DNA of 64,000 bases from Viscum album (Eukaryota > Streptophyta > Magnoliopsida > Santalales > Viscaceae), in assembly GCA_963277665.1 (NCBI GenBank), contig OY728166.1, positions 547,643,219 through 547,707,218 on the forward strand, given 5' to 3'. The position numbers and the translations under genes were made by a program. Shown here piece after piece: positions 50,516-62,513 of this stretch (its first letter is position 1; every line of letters starts with the position of its first letter). The notes under the pieces were generated by a model. That model did no database searches, was not told where the DNA came from, and saw nothing but the letters and a program-made list of their open reading frames with translations.

Positions 50516-50533
50516 TCTTAAAACAACCTATTT
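50516..50533. repeat. Right copy of ~18-bp target-site duplication
   Basis: TCTTAAAACAACCTATTT, partner of 49232-49250. Confidence 0.75.
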
Positions 50534-52239
50534 TCATTGTGTTATAACCATTATCACTGTAACTCACTCGCTCAGTCTATTTTAGGTTAGGTAATGATTA
50601 TAAAATATATAAATATATCCCTCACATATATCCTATAATATTCTATATTCATTAATGGGGTCGTGTGATCTTTATAATCATTTCTCAAAAGCCTTATTTT
50701 TGAAATCAACGTTGATTATGGTTATAGAAAAGATTAGGAATCCCATATCATTCCATGGGTAATTATTTAGATTATGATTTATGACTGATTTTAGATTTTA
50801 GAACACATAATCCTGAAAATGATTAGGTATTAATCCCATATATCACTCCAAATCATTTGGTAAATTATTTTTATCATTATACATTGTATATGTGATTATA
50901 AAGTAATCATAATCAATCATGTGATTATACCCACTATGTGATTTCAATATTTTAGTTAACTTTTACATATTATTTTGTGAGGTTTTTTTCTTGCGTCCAA
51001 ATTTAATATGATTCTTTGATATTTTAATACCACTTTATTTATGTTATATATCATATTATTCTTTTCATAAATTATCTTCTATGGTGAGATATTATACATT
51101 TGAATCACATGGTATGCTTAATTATAATTTTTATTTCCAAACTATGACATTTGGATCACCCCTTTTGACTATTATTTCATTAGGTTATAACATTTTGTTT
51201 TTTTATATTCAATGGATTTAGGGAAAAAATATGTACAATAATATAAATGTGTATTATTTTATTGGTTTATGAATCTAGAAATCAAAATGTAGTATAATTT
51301 TGATAACTGTTTTTATTCAATGGACAATTATTTAAAAACTCATGTAATATTATGTATAAAAGTTATTGGTCTCTATAGTTTGTGTCAAATAATGGAATAG
51401 TTTTTTTAAAATCATAGTAGACTGTTATATTAAGAATCATATGGATATGACTATGTGTATAGAAATATCCATGAATATTGGTTATGTATAGAGCCATGTG
51501 GTTTCCATGAAATAATATCTATACACAAATACTATGGATTAATTTTGATCTATCCATGTTGTATAACTGGGTTACAACAATATAAATGGTTCATTGTGCC
51601 TTTACGTGACTGTTATGTTGTTTAAAAAAAGAAACCTTTCAGAAAACCTGGTTTAACACTCCAAATAAACATTCATTGAAAAAATAAAAAACTCTTTAGA
51701 AACCATTATGGTCGAAATGAACGAATTTCAAGGCTATAAAACATAATAAAAAAATTACCATGTAAAAACTAGATTAAAAACTAGAGACTCATAAGATGTG
51801 ATATAGCTATAATTTGAAATTCATTCCATCTTTGTATACAATATTATAGTTTGTTTGTTTTAGTTAAATTATTCTCACCATGAGTTTATTATTTTAGATC
51901 ATCGTTGGAAATAGCTAAAACCTTGACAATACACAACATGATATAAAATGTTATTATTTCCTAATTGATATGCCTATCCTTAGGGGAAATGGATCTATAA
52001 TAGTAATGGAATTACTGGATCGAATGACTCATGATATAAAAAGATGATTTATTCATACATAATCACTCTTTCTCTTAAGAATGATAAAGTTGTGGTCTAG
52101 AATTTTAATCAAGAAAAATATCATCTATTTTGTGTATTTTATGAACCCTCATATAAAATAGTTAATTATATTTCTTGAGATGATATTTCAGTCCCATCAA
52201 TTCATAGAGGAAGCAAAATTTTCATTAATCATTTATCAT

Positions 52240-52960
52240 ATGTAGGGGGATCCAATCACTGGTTGACGTTGATAAAAAAATGATGTCCAAAGATTAAATT
52301 GATTTAAAAGAATGCGATGAAATCCAAAAAATATTTTTCAATAAATAATTTCCTTAAATTATTCATTGTTAAATAGATATGATGTTCATTAAAATTATGG
52401 AAATGTAATAGGAGTCTATTTGGGAGTGTGTTCCAAACATAACAATGCATGCAAGGTTTTATTATGGCTTCATCATCAATGATGAATGTAAGTTAGATAT
52501 CTATATGAGTGTAATAATTATTATCCAACAAAAAAGAATTATTAATTTTATCATTTAGAATATATGAATATGTTATTTTTCATGTGGTTTTGGACAAAAT
52601 GGTTATTAAAGACTCCCTATGGTGTCAATTTCTTGATGATAGAAAATGTAAAATGGATTTTACAAAGGGAGGATAATATAAACAATCTCATGGAGGAAAG
52701 AAAACCAAATTTCTCATGTGTCAAAAATATGGGATTTATAATCTCATAAAGTACCTCAATAGATTTGTGAGATGGCTTAAATGTAAACAATATTTAATTA
52801 GATTAATTAATGGCGAAGAGACATGATGAAACCCAATGAAGAAATAGATTAAAATAAATTTTATATCAACACTCAACATATATTAAAATGTTACCACTAT
52901 AAGAAACATGAGGATATTTCAATCCATTTCCATAAGACAAGGTATTTAATAAAAAACAAT
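52240..52960 (+). pseudogene. Decayed gag of interior F
   Basis: GGSNHW codons near 52248 resemble the WW region of the capsid core. The open stretch ending at 52749 contains MIENVKWILQREDNINNLM then EERKPNFSC, typical of the charged region between capsid and knuckle in plant Ty3/gypsy Gag. CYHYKKHEDIS at about 52889-52921 is a knuckle whose second Cys has become Tyr. Several stops and frameshifts. Not functional. Confidence 0.5.
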
Positions 52961-53338
52961 GGAAAACTCCACCAAATCCTAGATTGAATGGATTTTAATA
53001 ATATATTACTACTTATGTGGTGTATACAAAAAATATTTTCCTGAAAGGTGAAATAGTTATAAAATAATGAATAAAAAAAATATATTTTTATTCAAGTCAT
53101 ATCCATTCATTTATATCATTCATGTTTAATAGACTTATTCTAAAAACACATTAAAACATAAGAGTTGAGATATCTATAAGAATAACGAGTGATGAAATTA
53201 AATAATAATATGTATATAATTACTCAATAATAAAAAATTGTTGGTAGAATATTCCATAAAATCCCAAACTTATTCTTTTTATAGTGTTATTATTTTTCAT
53301 GAATTGGTTTTCTTTATATAAATCGAAAATAAACTTTT

Positions 53339-54790
53339 ATGAGAGGGAGATCGCTCTATATATCCTATGTAATACTAGAATCCACTATAATTATAAGCTG
53401 GAGGATAAATCACCATTGGAATATTCAACTAAATAGTGGATATTATTTCCCTATGGGAAAAAATATTGTTGAAATGATTTTGATAAATGAGAGAATCATG
53501 CTAGAATATATTCCCATTATGAGTGAATATATTGATGTAATCACGGAAGTGTATTTTTACCTTCCTCCTGATAGAGATATTGAAATATCTAAGAAAAATA
53601 TACATATATCATTTACATATCCATGAATCCTTTATATTGTCTAAATTTAAGTTATAGGAAAAAAATAAGAAGTTATAAATACATATTGAAAAGGGTTTTA
53701 CGTGCTCACCTACATCGTTTTGTGTTGTGTCGATCCTATTCTTCTATCATAATAATAGGTTAATGTTCTTATGTATTTATTTTCATAAAATCAATAATAT
53801 CACAATAAATAAAAATAATCATGTTCCACAAATTGGAAAACATTTTATCAGGTGCATGGGGCCCAGTATTTCCCTACGGTTGACCTTCTGTCTAGAAATC
53901 AACAATTAATATTTAATAAGGGTTATATTATTAATAATAAATTTTGAATAGGGTATAGAAAATATGAGTAAATATAGGTCTAAATTAGTGTATCTAATTA
54001 TCAAAAATTATTTGATTATATAATGAATATTGTCCATATAAATTAACTCAAAAAATTATTATCGTCTTTATAGTGGTTATTCATACATACAATAGAATCA
54101 CGGGGAACCATGAGAAGAATTTGAACACATTTATTTATATATTGTAAACTGTGACTATTTATATAATGTATAGTAAACGTGTTTTTTAGACAATATATTT
54201 TTAATTGTTGTGGATTTTTATCATTATAAATATTATAATTATGGGCCATTTGATGACAATGGAAATTATTTTTCATCCATGACTAGCATTAATTATAAAT
54301 ATCCCTAGATTCGTAACACTAGGTGGTTATTACAAATTTTTTGTGTGAAAATAATCAAGATATTTATACCTGAAAAAAATATGAAATAGAAGGGGTATTA
54401 ATTTTCTATGATAATTAATGTGGTTAAAGTTTCATTGAATAGAAAAAGATGATTATCACTAAAAGAGCCCTCATAAATCCCTCGTGTTGGGGAATTTTCA
54501 TGGTATATTGCAATGCATCAAAAATGGTTTGAAATGTAAACTTCTAAAAAATAATAAAATGAATCCCTATATCCTAATTTTATAGAATATTAAATATAAT
54601 AAATATCAAAAACATGATCTGAAGTTACTACAGTGATCATTGCGTTGAAATCTTGTTAAAATATCACTAAGCAGAGCAGTCTAAAATATATATGGATCAG
54701 AAGATCCTCAATGAAATATTAACATCGAATGAGATTAATAATTTATAGAAAATATTTATAGAGTTCATCATGAACTATTACTAATCAATC
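53339..54790 (+). pseudogene. Decayed pol of interior F (PR-RT linker, RT, RNase H)
   Basis: An open 95-codon frame (53339-53626) holds YIDVITEVYFYLPPDRDIEI, the linker found between protease and RT in plant Ty3/gypsy Pol. RT follows with KGFY (about 53690) and RLMFLCIYFHKINNITI (53757 on), corresponding to the conserved CIDYR-L-N block. The catalytic site reads VFIVVIHTYNR at 54064, so both catalytic Asp are Val, and RFVTLGGYYKFFV at 54307 marks the RT end. RNase H shows VYCNAS at 54503 (Asp to Asn), HDLKLL, then KIYMDQK in a shifted frame. Stops and at least two frameshifts; dead enzyme. Confidence 0.72.
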
Positions 54791-54849
54791 CATTACTAAC
54801 ATAAGCCTGAAAACAAAGTGAATGATTATCAATGTAATCTTTTAAACAT

Positions 54850-56660
54850 TTATCTTTGAAAATTCTCCTTCCTTGTCTCATTTGTGGGATTAATTTTAAA
54901 TTAAAATTCCCATATTATATGAATGGGATATTAGTAAATTTATTTGATAAATATATTAATAATAATAATTATTATCTATTTATTGAAACTAAATTATTTT
55001 AGAAAATTAAAAATGAACATTTTAAAAATTAGTTACCACGATTATGGTCAAAATTGATTTTCTAAGGTGTTAAAATGAAAAGTTAAGGATTATAATTTAG
55101 AAAATTTTATAAAATCTATTTTATGCTCATATTTAGATCACGTTATTTATATAACTTATAAATAATACATTTTGGTATCATTTTTAATGATGAAAATGTA
55201 GGCACACCTTATCTTCAATAATTACAATGGTGCCACTCACCACAATTAATAAAGGCCACCCACTATACTCATTATTTACGTAATAAAATTCATTTCTGAC
55301 AAGAAATTATAAAATAACATCCCAAAATATATACTCTAATATTAGTGTCTCTATTTTGGAAAAAAATAATCCATATTAAGGGTGGTGGTGCAATCCTAAG
55401 GAGGATAGACGAAGAAGCTGTAGCATTCTTCAATGAGTTATTTTATTTTATTTTTTTCTCCTCATAAAATTATTATTAATAAATTATGATAAAATATCTT
55501 TAGTAAAATAAATATATTAATTATTTTTCCAATTTTATTTTCTAAACCCATCTTTATTAACATCAAATATGTTATGAAATCATCATGTGTTTATGTAGAG
55601 GACTACCCTCTCACAAACCTATATTATTCGGTTTTCCATTTCCACCTCCCATGAATGGGTGTGATGATGGATATAAAATATAAATTTTATATTTATAGTA
55701 TAATAATATATATGTAGTAAATATTTCATATATTATATTTTAATTTCTATTCTATAGGGTATACAATATAATTTCTATTGTGTATGGAAGACTACCGCCT
55801 CACGAAGCGATGTCAATCATTTTCACTAATTCAATACATGGAATATAATATGGATAATGTTATAGATTATATGTTAAATAAATTACATAATATTAAAATT
55901 AATTACATATTTATTATTCATAAATGATAATGTATCATTTTATTTTAAACCTTTTCACTCACTAAAATATAGTAATGTTTCCCATTTATGTGTGGATTTC
56001 CTCCTTCACGATGTGATGTGACTCTCTTTTCCAGACCATTCCACATGGATAATATTTAAAAGTATATTTATTGAATTAATATTATATTAAAAATATTTTT
56101 TAAAACTATTTATGGAAAATATATTACTTACCTCATTTCCATAATGATCATTGTAAAATGGAAACACTACTCATGTGTGGGTACGACCAACCATCACCCT
56201 GATCGCAGCATACTTCGTTTATGAAAACTGTATTTTATTATTGGTTATTAGCATATAATTTATGTAAAAATTGGATAATAAATTCATAATTATTATTATA
56301 GATATAACAGAAGCATGAAAAAATTAATAGGAAAAAAAATAACAAATCAAAACATATACACAAAACAATGCATTCATTTACAATATATGGGAAATAAATT
56401 ATGATAATAATATAATATATAGTATAATGTATATAATTTTATTTCAAAAGTATATTTATAAAAAAACATTTATTATACAGGATGATTGAACGTGCACAGA
56501 TGAAGTTGATACATAAGCTATGTCATTTCTAGTCTCTCATTTACATCTAGAATACATATGAAAATTCACATGTCATTTATTTTTGTGTAGTTTATCTACT
56601 ACACCATTTACTTTTTATGTCCTAAATATCCTCAATTTCATAATATTTAAGGTTTCATTT
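54850..56660 (+). repeat. Decayed LTR fragment L5
   Basis: Begins inside the LTR: GTGGGATTAATTTTAAATTAA near 54886 corresponds to about 800 bases from the E LTR start (14330), so the first part is missing. A degenerate TATA region lies at about 55245 (TTAATAAAGGCCACC) and a four-unit tandem series at 55575-56215. The 3' end is lost before L6 begins. Confidence 0.55.
55575..56215 (+). repeat. Tandem series of four ~195-bp diverged units in L5
   Basis: Unit cores near 55587 (TGTTTATGTAGAGGACTACC), 55780 (TGTGTATGGAAGACTACCGC), 55988 (TGTGTGGATTTCCTCCTTCA) and 56174 (TGTGTGGGTACGACCAACCA) are spaced 193, 208 and 186 bases. Each is followed by C-rich CTCACGA..GATGT..CATTTTC-like sequence and an AT-rich spacer. 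Related units occur once to three times in the other LTRs of the group. Confidence 0.65.
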
Positions 56661-57145
56661 GAATATATTTTTAAAATCCCAATATTCTGATGATATAGCA
56701 TTGTATTTATTAGCATGTATGACATGAAACATTGATAATAGAATGGAATAGAATATCCTATGAAATTTGGATAGGTTAATTATTTTAAAGAAATCTATTA
56801 TATTTCTTGAAATGAATGAAAATTTCGTTCTATTGTGTTACATGGAAAAATTACATTTTTCAGTAGTTTTTGTTACAAACATGATAGGGTTTTACTGAAC
56901 AATAATATATTATTTCAATATCTTTATATATAATAAAACCAAATGTATATGTTAAATTGATGTTCATAAATTGAATTTATTATGTTCTGAAAGTATATCA
57001 TTTAATTTATTTGTGGTAATTTAAATGAAAATGAATATTGTTTCCAATTGAACATAGAAGGGCTGTTTTCTATTAAACATTGTCATTATTCTCAACAATT
57101 CATTTTAACCTAATAAATTAAGTTATTTACAATTATTGAGTGATA

Positions 57146-57150
<5 letters not shown>

Positions 57151-57177
<27 letters not shown>

Positions 57178-57178
57178 T
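57151..57178. repeat. (TA)n microsatellite in L6
   Basis: About 28 bases of TA dinucleotides near the 5' side of L6. Confidence 0.85.
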
Positions 57179-57853
57179 GAAAAATATTTTATACATTCAT
57201 CAAATATATTTGATAAGAATTAGATAAAAACCAAGATAATATTATGCAAAAAATCAATATTTTTATAAAAGTAGTTTTACCACCAGTTAATGAATCACTA
57301 TTTAAAATATGAATTTGGAAAAATATATAAATTTAAAATAATATTGATTTTCTAAATTGAAAAAAAATTATGTTTTAGTTATTTCTGGGTATTTTTCTAT
57401 GAAGTTTCATTATTTGGTGAATAATGAAAATAATGAATTTTAATTCGAAACAAAATTTAATATTATTTATTTATATGGATAACTTATATTTTAAACTTAT
57501 ATTAAAGCGATAATATATAATATATTAATCAATAAGAAAATTATTTCATTTAAATCAATTTAACATAAAAAAATACATGATAACATTTATAAAAATTTGA
57601 TTAATAATATTAGTGAACGGAGTAAAAATTAATTACATCGATTAAGGTAAATATAATATTATCAATGGATCAAATCATAAAAATAAGGGCCAACATGACC
57701 ATAGAACATGTCCAAGACATATTTTATGGACATATTTCTACCATATACTCCCTTTTATCTAATTTGGTACATTATTGGAGGAACAACATGTAAGGGAGAC
57801 TTCTCAATAATATTTCCCAGTCAGTATTTTCAAAAATTCCACTCCTCATTCAC

Positions 57854-57860
57854 TATAAAT
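57854..57860 (+). promoter_or_regulatory. L6 TATA box (decayed)
   Basis: TATAAAT preceded by CCACTCCTCATTCAC, matching the CACTCCTC..TATAAAAGGG context of LTR A. Confidence 0.45.
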
Positions 57861-58204
57861 GTCTTTGAACCATACCAATGATTCAAACATATAAAGGATT
57901 TTTTATCATCCAAAATAATCCCAAATAAGAGCCCAAATTACATCCCCTAAAACAATAAGCCATAATTTGGGCATAAAGGAGTCAAAGGATGTTCTTTTGG
58001 TGAAAATAAAAATGAGTTTCAAAAAAAAGAGGTAATATTTTTCAATGATAAAGTTTGTTTTATTTTATTCTAAAACAATAAAATTATTATTATAAAATTA
58101 TTATATAATAACATAATTATCCTTAATATAAACATAAGTTTTTATTTTAAGGATTATACCCACAACTACACACACATCCATCAAATGGTGAATGAAATTA
58201 TATT

Positions 58205-58625
58205 TCATGTGTAAAAGATTGCTGCCTCTTCAAATGATGTTGTTTGTTTTCCTTTACCACCTCTCACAATTTGGACATGTGATAGAAACAATTTTTAATA
58301 ATATATACATGACATGTTTTTAATAATTATGTAATTTTTATAAAACACATACCATTATGCTTCAAATTATGTGTATCTATGATAACATCGTTTGTGGGCG
58401 TGTGGACTACCACCTATTAAAAATGATGTGATTCATTCCATCCATACACGAGTTTTATTATGGCTGAATTTAATAATGATAAGTGATATGAATGAAATTA
58501 ATATGATAATAAGCTATAATATTCATATATATCATTTAATTTTCACTCTTTTAAAATGCGAAATAATTGGAAGTAGCATTCATGCATTCGTATGACCTAT
58601 TGTCTCCATTAAAGTGGCATTTCTT
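58205..58625 (+). repeat. Three ~185-bp modules in L6
   Basis: Cores near 58205 (GTGTAAAAGATTGCTGCCTC), 58395 (GGGCGTGTGGACTACCACCT) and 58578 (TGCATTCGTATGACCTATTG), same series as 55575-56215. Confidence 0.6.
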
Positions 58626-60124
58626 TTCCTATCTCCAAATTTTATGGATTAACATAAATTCATATATAATGAATATATATGATAATTAACTTATGTTTTA
58701 AATTATAGATATTATGAAATAATGATCTAAATAAAATTAAAAATAAGTATCAATTCAAAACATATGTGAAAAAAGCTAGGCAATTTACACATGAAGTGCT
58801 GATAATAATGAAATATTATTATCAAATATGAAATTAGATATTATAAAAAGGTAATATTAGACATTATAAATATATATATGGTAATTATGTAAGTTAATTT
58901 CTTTTTAAATACCATTAAACAGAAGATTAAATGTCATTCACCCAAATGGAAACACAATGTAAGGGATTTTCATCTCACTTATTACATATGAAAGAAAAAT
59001 GTCATATTCCCCTCATTCTTCATTAGGGTAGTGTATCTACTATCAGTTTTAATATATTTTTACCCAATTAAATTTATATTCTCAATATTTATTGTTTTAT
59101 TTTAATTATCCAATCCAAATAGATATGACATGAAATTACCATGTGGTAAAAGTTATCTTTGCAATCTCACTTTATTTTGTGAATGTTGACTTTCAATTGA
59201 AAAAATCAATTCCAAATGACCATTTTCCATTTCAAATTGCATTTAAGATATTTACACTATTATGTTATAGGTATAATTATTTCCTTAAACATATACATTT
59301 TTATTATATAGTGTGTACTTGAAATTTATTTTATTAAATAGGTATGTATTGATAAATCCACTTCTTTAGCTCAATGATGATATTTGATAAAAAAATATTG
59401 TTCTTGAATTAAATCAATTATTCTATATCGGATGAATGATTTCGATATGATAGATATAGGTGGGGCACAATTATACATTGCCCCTCAAAGCATCAGTAGT
59501 ATCATGAGATGAATTAGTAGTCCAAATAAGATGGGTTTCTACCTGATAAGCTAAGAAGTCTTGGGAATGGTCTCGATAGAAAAAAAACCATGTCCAAGGA
59601 AACATGGAGGAATATAATTATTAATGTACATATTTTTAAATTATAATATTATTATAAATATAATGGAGATTATTTATTTTACATCATATATATTTTCATT
59701 TCATTCTAAGTTATTTGATTAAATTCCATGTGATTTCAGTTATTTACGTTTCCATATTAATTTTGACTTATCCAGTCACTTGAAATGCACAATGTTTTTA
59801 GTTATTTACAATTCCATATTAATTATTATTATTGATTCATGATTATTTCCATTGTATTCTTAACCTTTCTGAGTATTTTAGCTCCCAATATTTTGGTTCT
59901 ATTCCCTATGACATGAAAAAGAATTCACGAAATGAGTTTCAAGGTTGTAGATATATGAATTTGTTATGTATTGTGGTTTTGTAATATAAAATTGTATCAT
60001 CTATGTAATCTATTTTTCCTATAATTATAAACATATCAGTCCTTTGATATTTTATTCTGTGTAATGATACTAATTTAAAAACTATAGAATTAACTCTATT
60101 CTTGTGTGGTTAGGGCATTATACA

Positions 60125-60136
60125 TGGTATCAAAGA
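60125..60136 (+). other. Primer-binding site of element G
   Basis: TGGTATCAAAGA abuts the LTR end; TGGTATCA matches the initiator Met tRNA primer sequence, with G-to-A changes after it. The following ~30 bases (TTAGTAGAACCTTAATA) match the E sequence after its primer site. Confidence 0.8.
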
Positions 60137-60839
60137 AATATTAGTAGAACCTTAATATATTAAATTTTAGAAATCATATATTAGGTAACATAACTCTATT
60201 ATAGAAATTGAGGAAAAGAAGAGAATAAAATCATAAATGTTTGGTAAGGTAGGGATTGTGTGTGTATACCTAGTAATAAATTCCTATATAGATACTAAAA
60301 CCACATGTGGTTCTAGCACAAATGTACATAAAAGTTTAAAAAATGACATGGTCAGTCAGGCCTAACTCAAGTATAACCAGGTTTATGAATATTATCCTTA
60401 CAATGCATCTAGTGTGACATTTTTTGGAGATATTCTTTGTATAATTCAAATTTATTTACCTACCATATTGAGGGAATTGAAAGTAAATAAACCCCCAAAG
60501 ATACAATGAATATGATTATGATATAAAATATAGATAAATTTTAAAATCAATGTAATGTATTTCACTTATTTTGGGATTACATGTTATGTTATATAATTTT
60601 ATGATCAAATATATTATATTTTATTTCCTAAAAATATAGAATATTAAGAATAATGGTTTTAATAGTCATGAAAAATGTAGAATATTTCATACTAAGAAAG
60701 ATGATATATCAGGTTTTAGAAATTACCATGTTTATAATATATTAGTTCATCATAATCTGGTTATGAAAAATAAACTTGTCTAAATTTGTGCAACCTTTTC
60801 CACAACTAGAATCTGTTATGATTTATCAGATTATATTAT

Positions 60840-61545
60840 GAATCCCAAATCATTTAGTGTGACTACTAATCCAATTATTGATGAGAAATGGATTAATTAT
60901 TTAGAATATATATTCTTGATATTGGGATATGGTGAAAACGAAAAGGATACAATTACATTGTATTATTGTAATGGATATGTTGAACATTGGTGACCATTCT
61001 TCTAGAATTCCATTGATTAATAAAAAATAGTTCACATTGAATGAAGAACATTTAGGGATTAATTCATCGATACATTTTCCCCCATGAGAAACACATTGAG
61101 ATAAAGTGAATGTTACTTAGCATAATAAAAATAGAATAAGATTGTGTTCTTGATTATGATAGTACCATTAAAAGATTAGAAAGTTATGTTATTTATTACA
61201 CACACACCATATAGTGTAAGATAAACTAATTTTATGAAGGTAATAAGCAATGTATCCAAAGGAATCTAGGGTCTCAATCATTTTCATGATGCGATGAAAT
61301 TTTTTTATGTCATATCATGATAAATAATTAATTCTACACGTCCTATATCTTTTATGTGATATAAGTTAATAAAAATCATTCTCTACACCATGAAAAATTT
61401 AATGATTCATAGAATAATAAGGGAATGAATGATTTGAAGACATGTGATATCAATGGATAGAACCAGCCTAGTAAATGCATGAATGGTATTGGAGTTAGTT
61501 ATAATTTATTGGAAAAATTCCTCAAAGAAAATGAATATAAGGAAT
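60840..61545 (+). pseudogene. Decayed gag of element G
   Basis: An in-frame run from about 60840 reads NPKSFSVTTNPIIDEKWIN, then YLEYIFLILGYGENEKDTI and GYVEHW before a stop: a well preserved capsid-core first half (F-x-x-T-x-P-x-x-x-x-x-W-I, then the Y-x-x-x-x-E-H-W end). In another frame YIFPHEKHIEIK near 61069 gives the Y-F-P-H-E-K landmark. At 61476-61545 a knuckle remnant reads CMNGIGVSYNLLEKF, aligning with CLKGMGVCYKCGGKG of element E but lacking the needed cysteines. Several stops and frameshifts. Confidence 0.72.
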
Positions 61546-62513
61546 TATTGTAATATATATTTATTTTACACAACCTAGGTGGAATGGTTAATGTTATTTT
61601 GTATATGGATATAATAGATAGGTTTTTATTGAATTTTAATGATGATGTACTCATCATATGAATTTCCAAATAAATAAATATTATACACTAAACAAATTTC
61701 ATTTATTTATTTGAGATCAAATGTTAAATGATACCTTGAAAATTAATTTGGTAACAATTTAAACATTTTGTAAAATACATGGTTGATATTAGGATTTTAG
61801 TTAATATGTTCATAGTTTTGATATAAGGATACTTAGATAACGATATGAGTGATATGGATACAGTAAATTAGATATTATAGACGTCTTGGAAACTAATTAT
61901 AATGTTTTCTATCATAATACATGTAAGGATAATAATGTTAACCATTTATGAAATGATTTTAGTTGAACGTTGGACAAGGATTTAGAGATTATTGTATTAC
62001 ATGACCATATGATATAACATGTGCTACGAAATTAAATATAAATAGTTTTGGGTATGAACAATAGATAATATTATTAATATAGAAACATATAATGTAACTG
62101 TATTTATGTATATTTATATAGAATGAACAAATTATTAAAGTATATGAAAAATGATATTGAGTAAATAATGTTGAACTATAGTCATCATTTTCTAGGATAT
62201 CAAAGACCATTATTCAGACTTCTGGATTATCATTTTGTGGAATAAATTATTCTTACAAACATATTCTTCATCACACTATATCAGAAAATTATATTTTGAT
62301 TTCTCTTCCATATCCTTGTTTTAACTAATATTCTCTTATTTGAATGCCTTTTTTTTGGTAACCTTCATTTTTGATTTTCCCTTTTTTAATAATATTTTAT
62401 TGACCCTATATACAATGTGGGTTTTCCAATAATAATATTTTAAAATATCAAATCTTTGATTATTGAAATAAATTTTAAATTACAATGAGAAAATATCATT
62501 AATATGTTGATAA

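Larger units (their letters stand above)
47212..51576 (+). repeat. Decayed LTR L4, interrupted by an insertion
   Basis: Starts TGGAATTGACCCAAGTGATTTCA, matching the E LTR start (TGTAACACCCCAAGATTTCA), and ends about GGGTTACA at 51576. Contains a TATA box at 48314, modules at 48660 and 48842, and a GGATCACCCCTTTTGAC segment near 51152 matching GAGCTCACCCCTTTTC of E. Minus the inserted 1.27 kb and its duplication it is about 3.08 kb, close to the E 3' LTR. The 3' end is uncertain by tens of bases. Confidence 0.6.
51577..54840 (+). mobile_element. Interior F: decayed pol-bearing Ty3/gypsy element between L4 and L5
   Basis: 3.26 kb between same-direction LTRs L4 and L5, with gag remnants followed by a PR-RT linker, RT and RNase H remnants in the right order. 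Integrase is absent: RNase H sequence runs almost directly into truncated LTR L5. No primer site is readable after L4. This is the only interior in the A/E/G-type LTR context that has pol. Confidence 0.6.
56670..60124 (+). repeat. Decayed LTR L6, 5' LTR of element G
   Basis: The start is inferred by alignment to LTR B (TTACTGAACAATAATATATT near 56894 against 6493). Landmarks: TGGTGAATAATGAAAATAATGA near 57415 (E at 14093), TATAAAT at 57854, modules at 58205, 58390 and 58575, GGTGGGGCACAATTATACAT near 59460 (LTR B at 9293), and end GCATTATACA at 60124, directly followed by a primer site. Confidence 0.7.
60125..62513 (+). mobile_element. Interior of element G (gag-only)
   Basis: 2389 bp between L6 and L7, containing leader, decayed gag, and post-gag blocks shared with A and E (61700-61830; GGATATCAAAGACCATTATT at 62197). 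No pol motif. The length and order match the interiors of A and E. L7 leaves the window, so the far end is unseen. Confidence 0.7.

Noticed and set aside
53087..53115. Protease active-site remnant in interior F
   Set aside because: The codons resemble an LF-x-S..F-I pattern in the right place, but the catalytic residues are not there and the match is too short.
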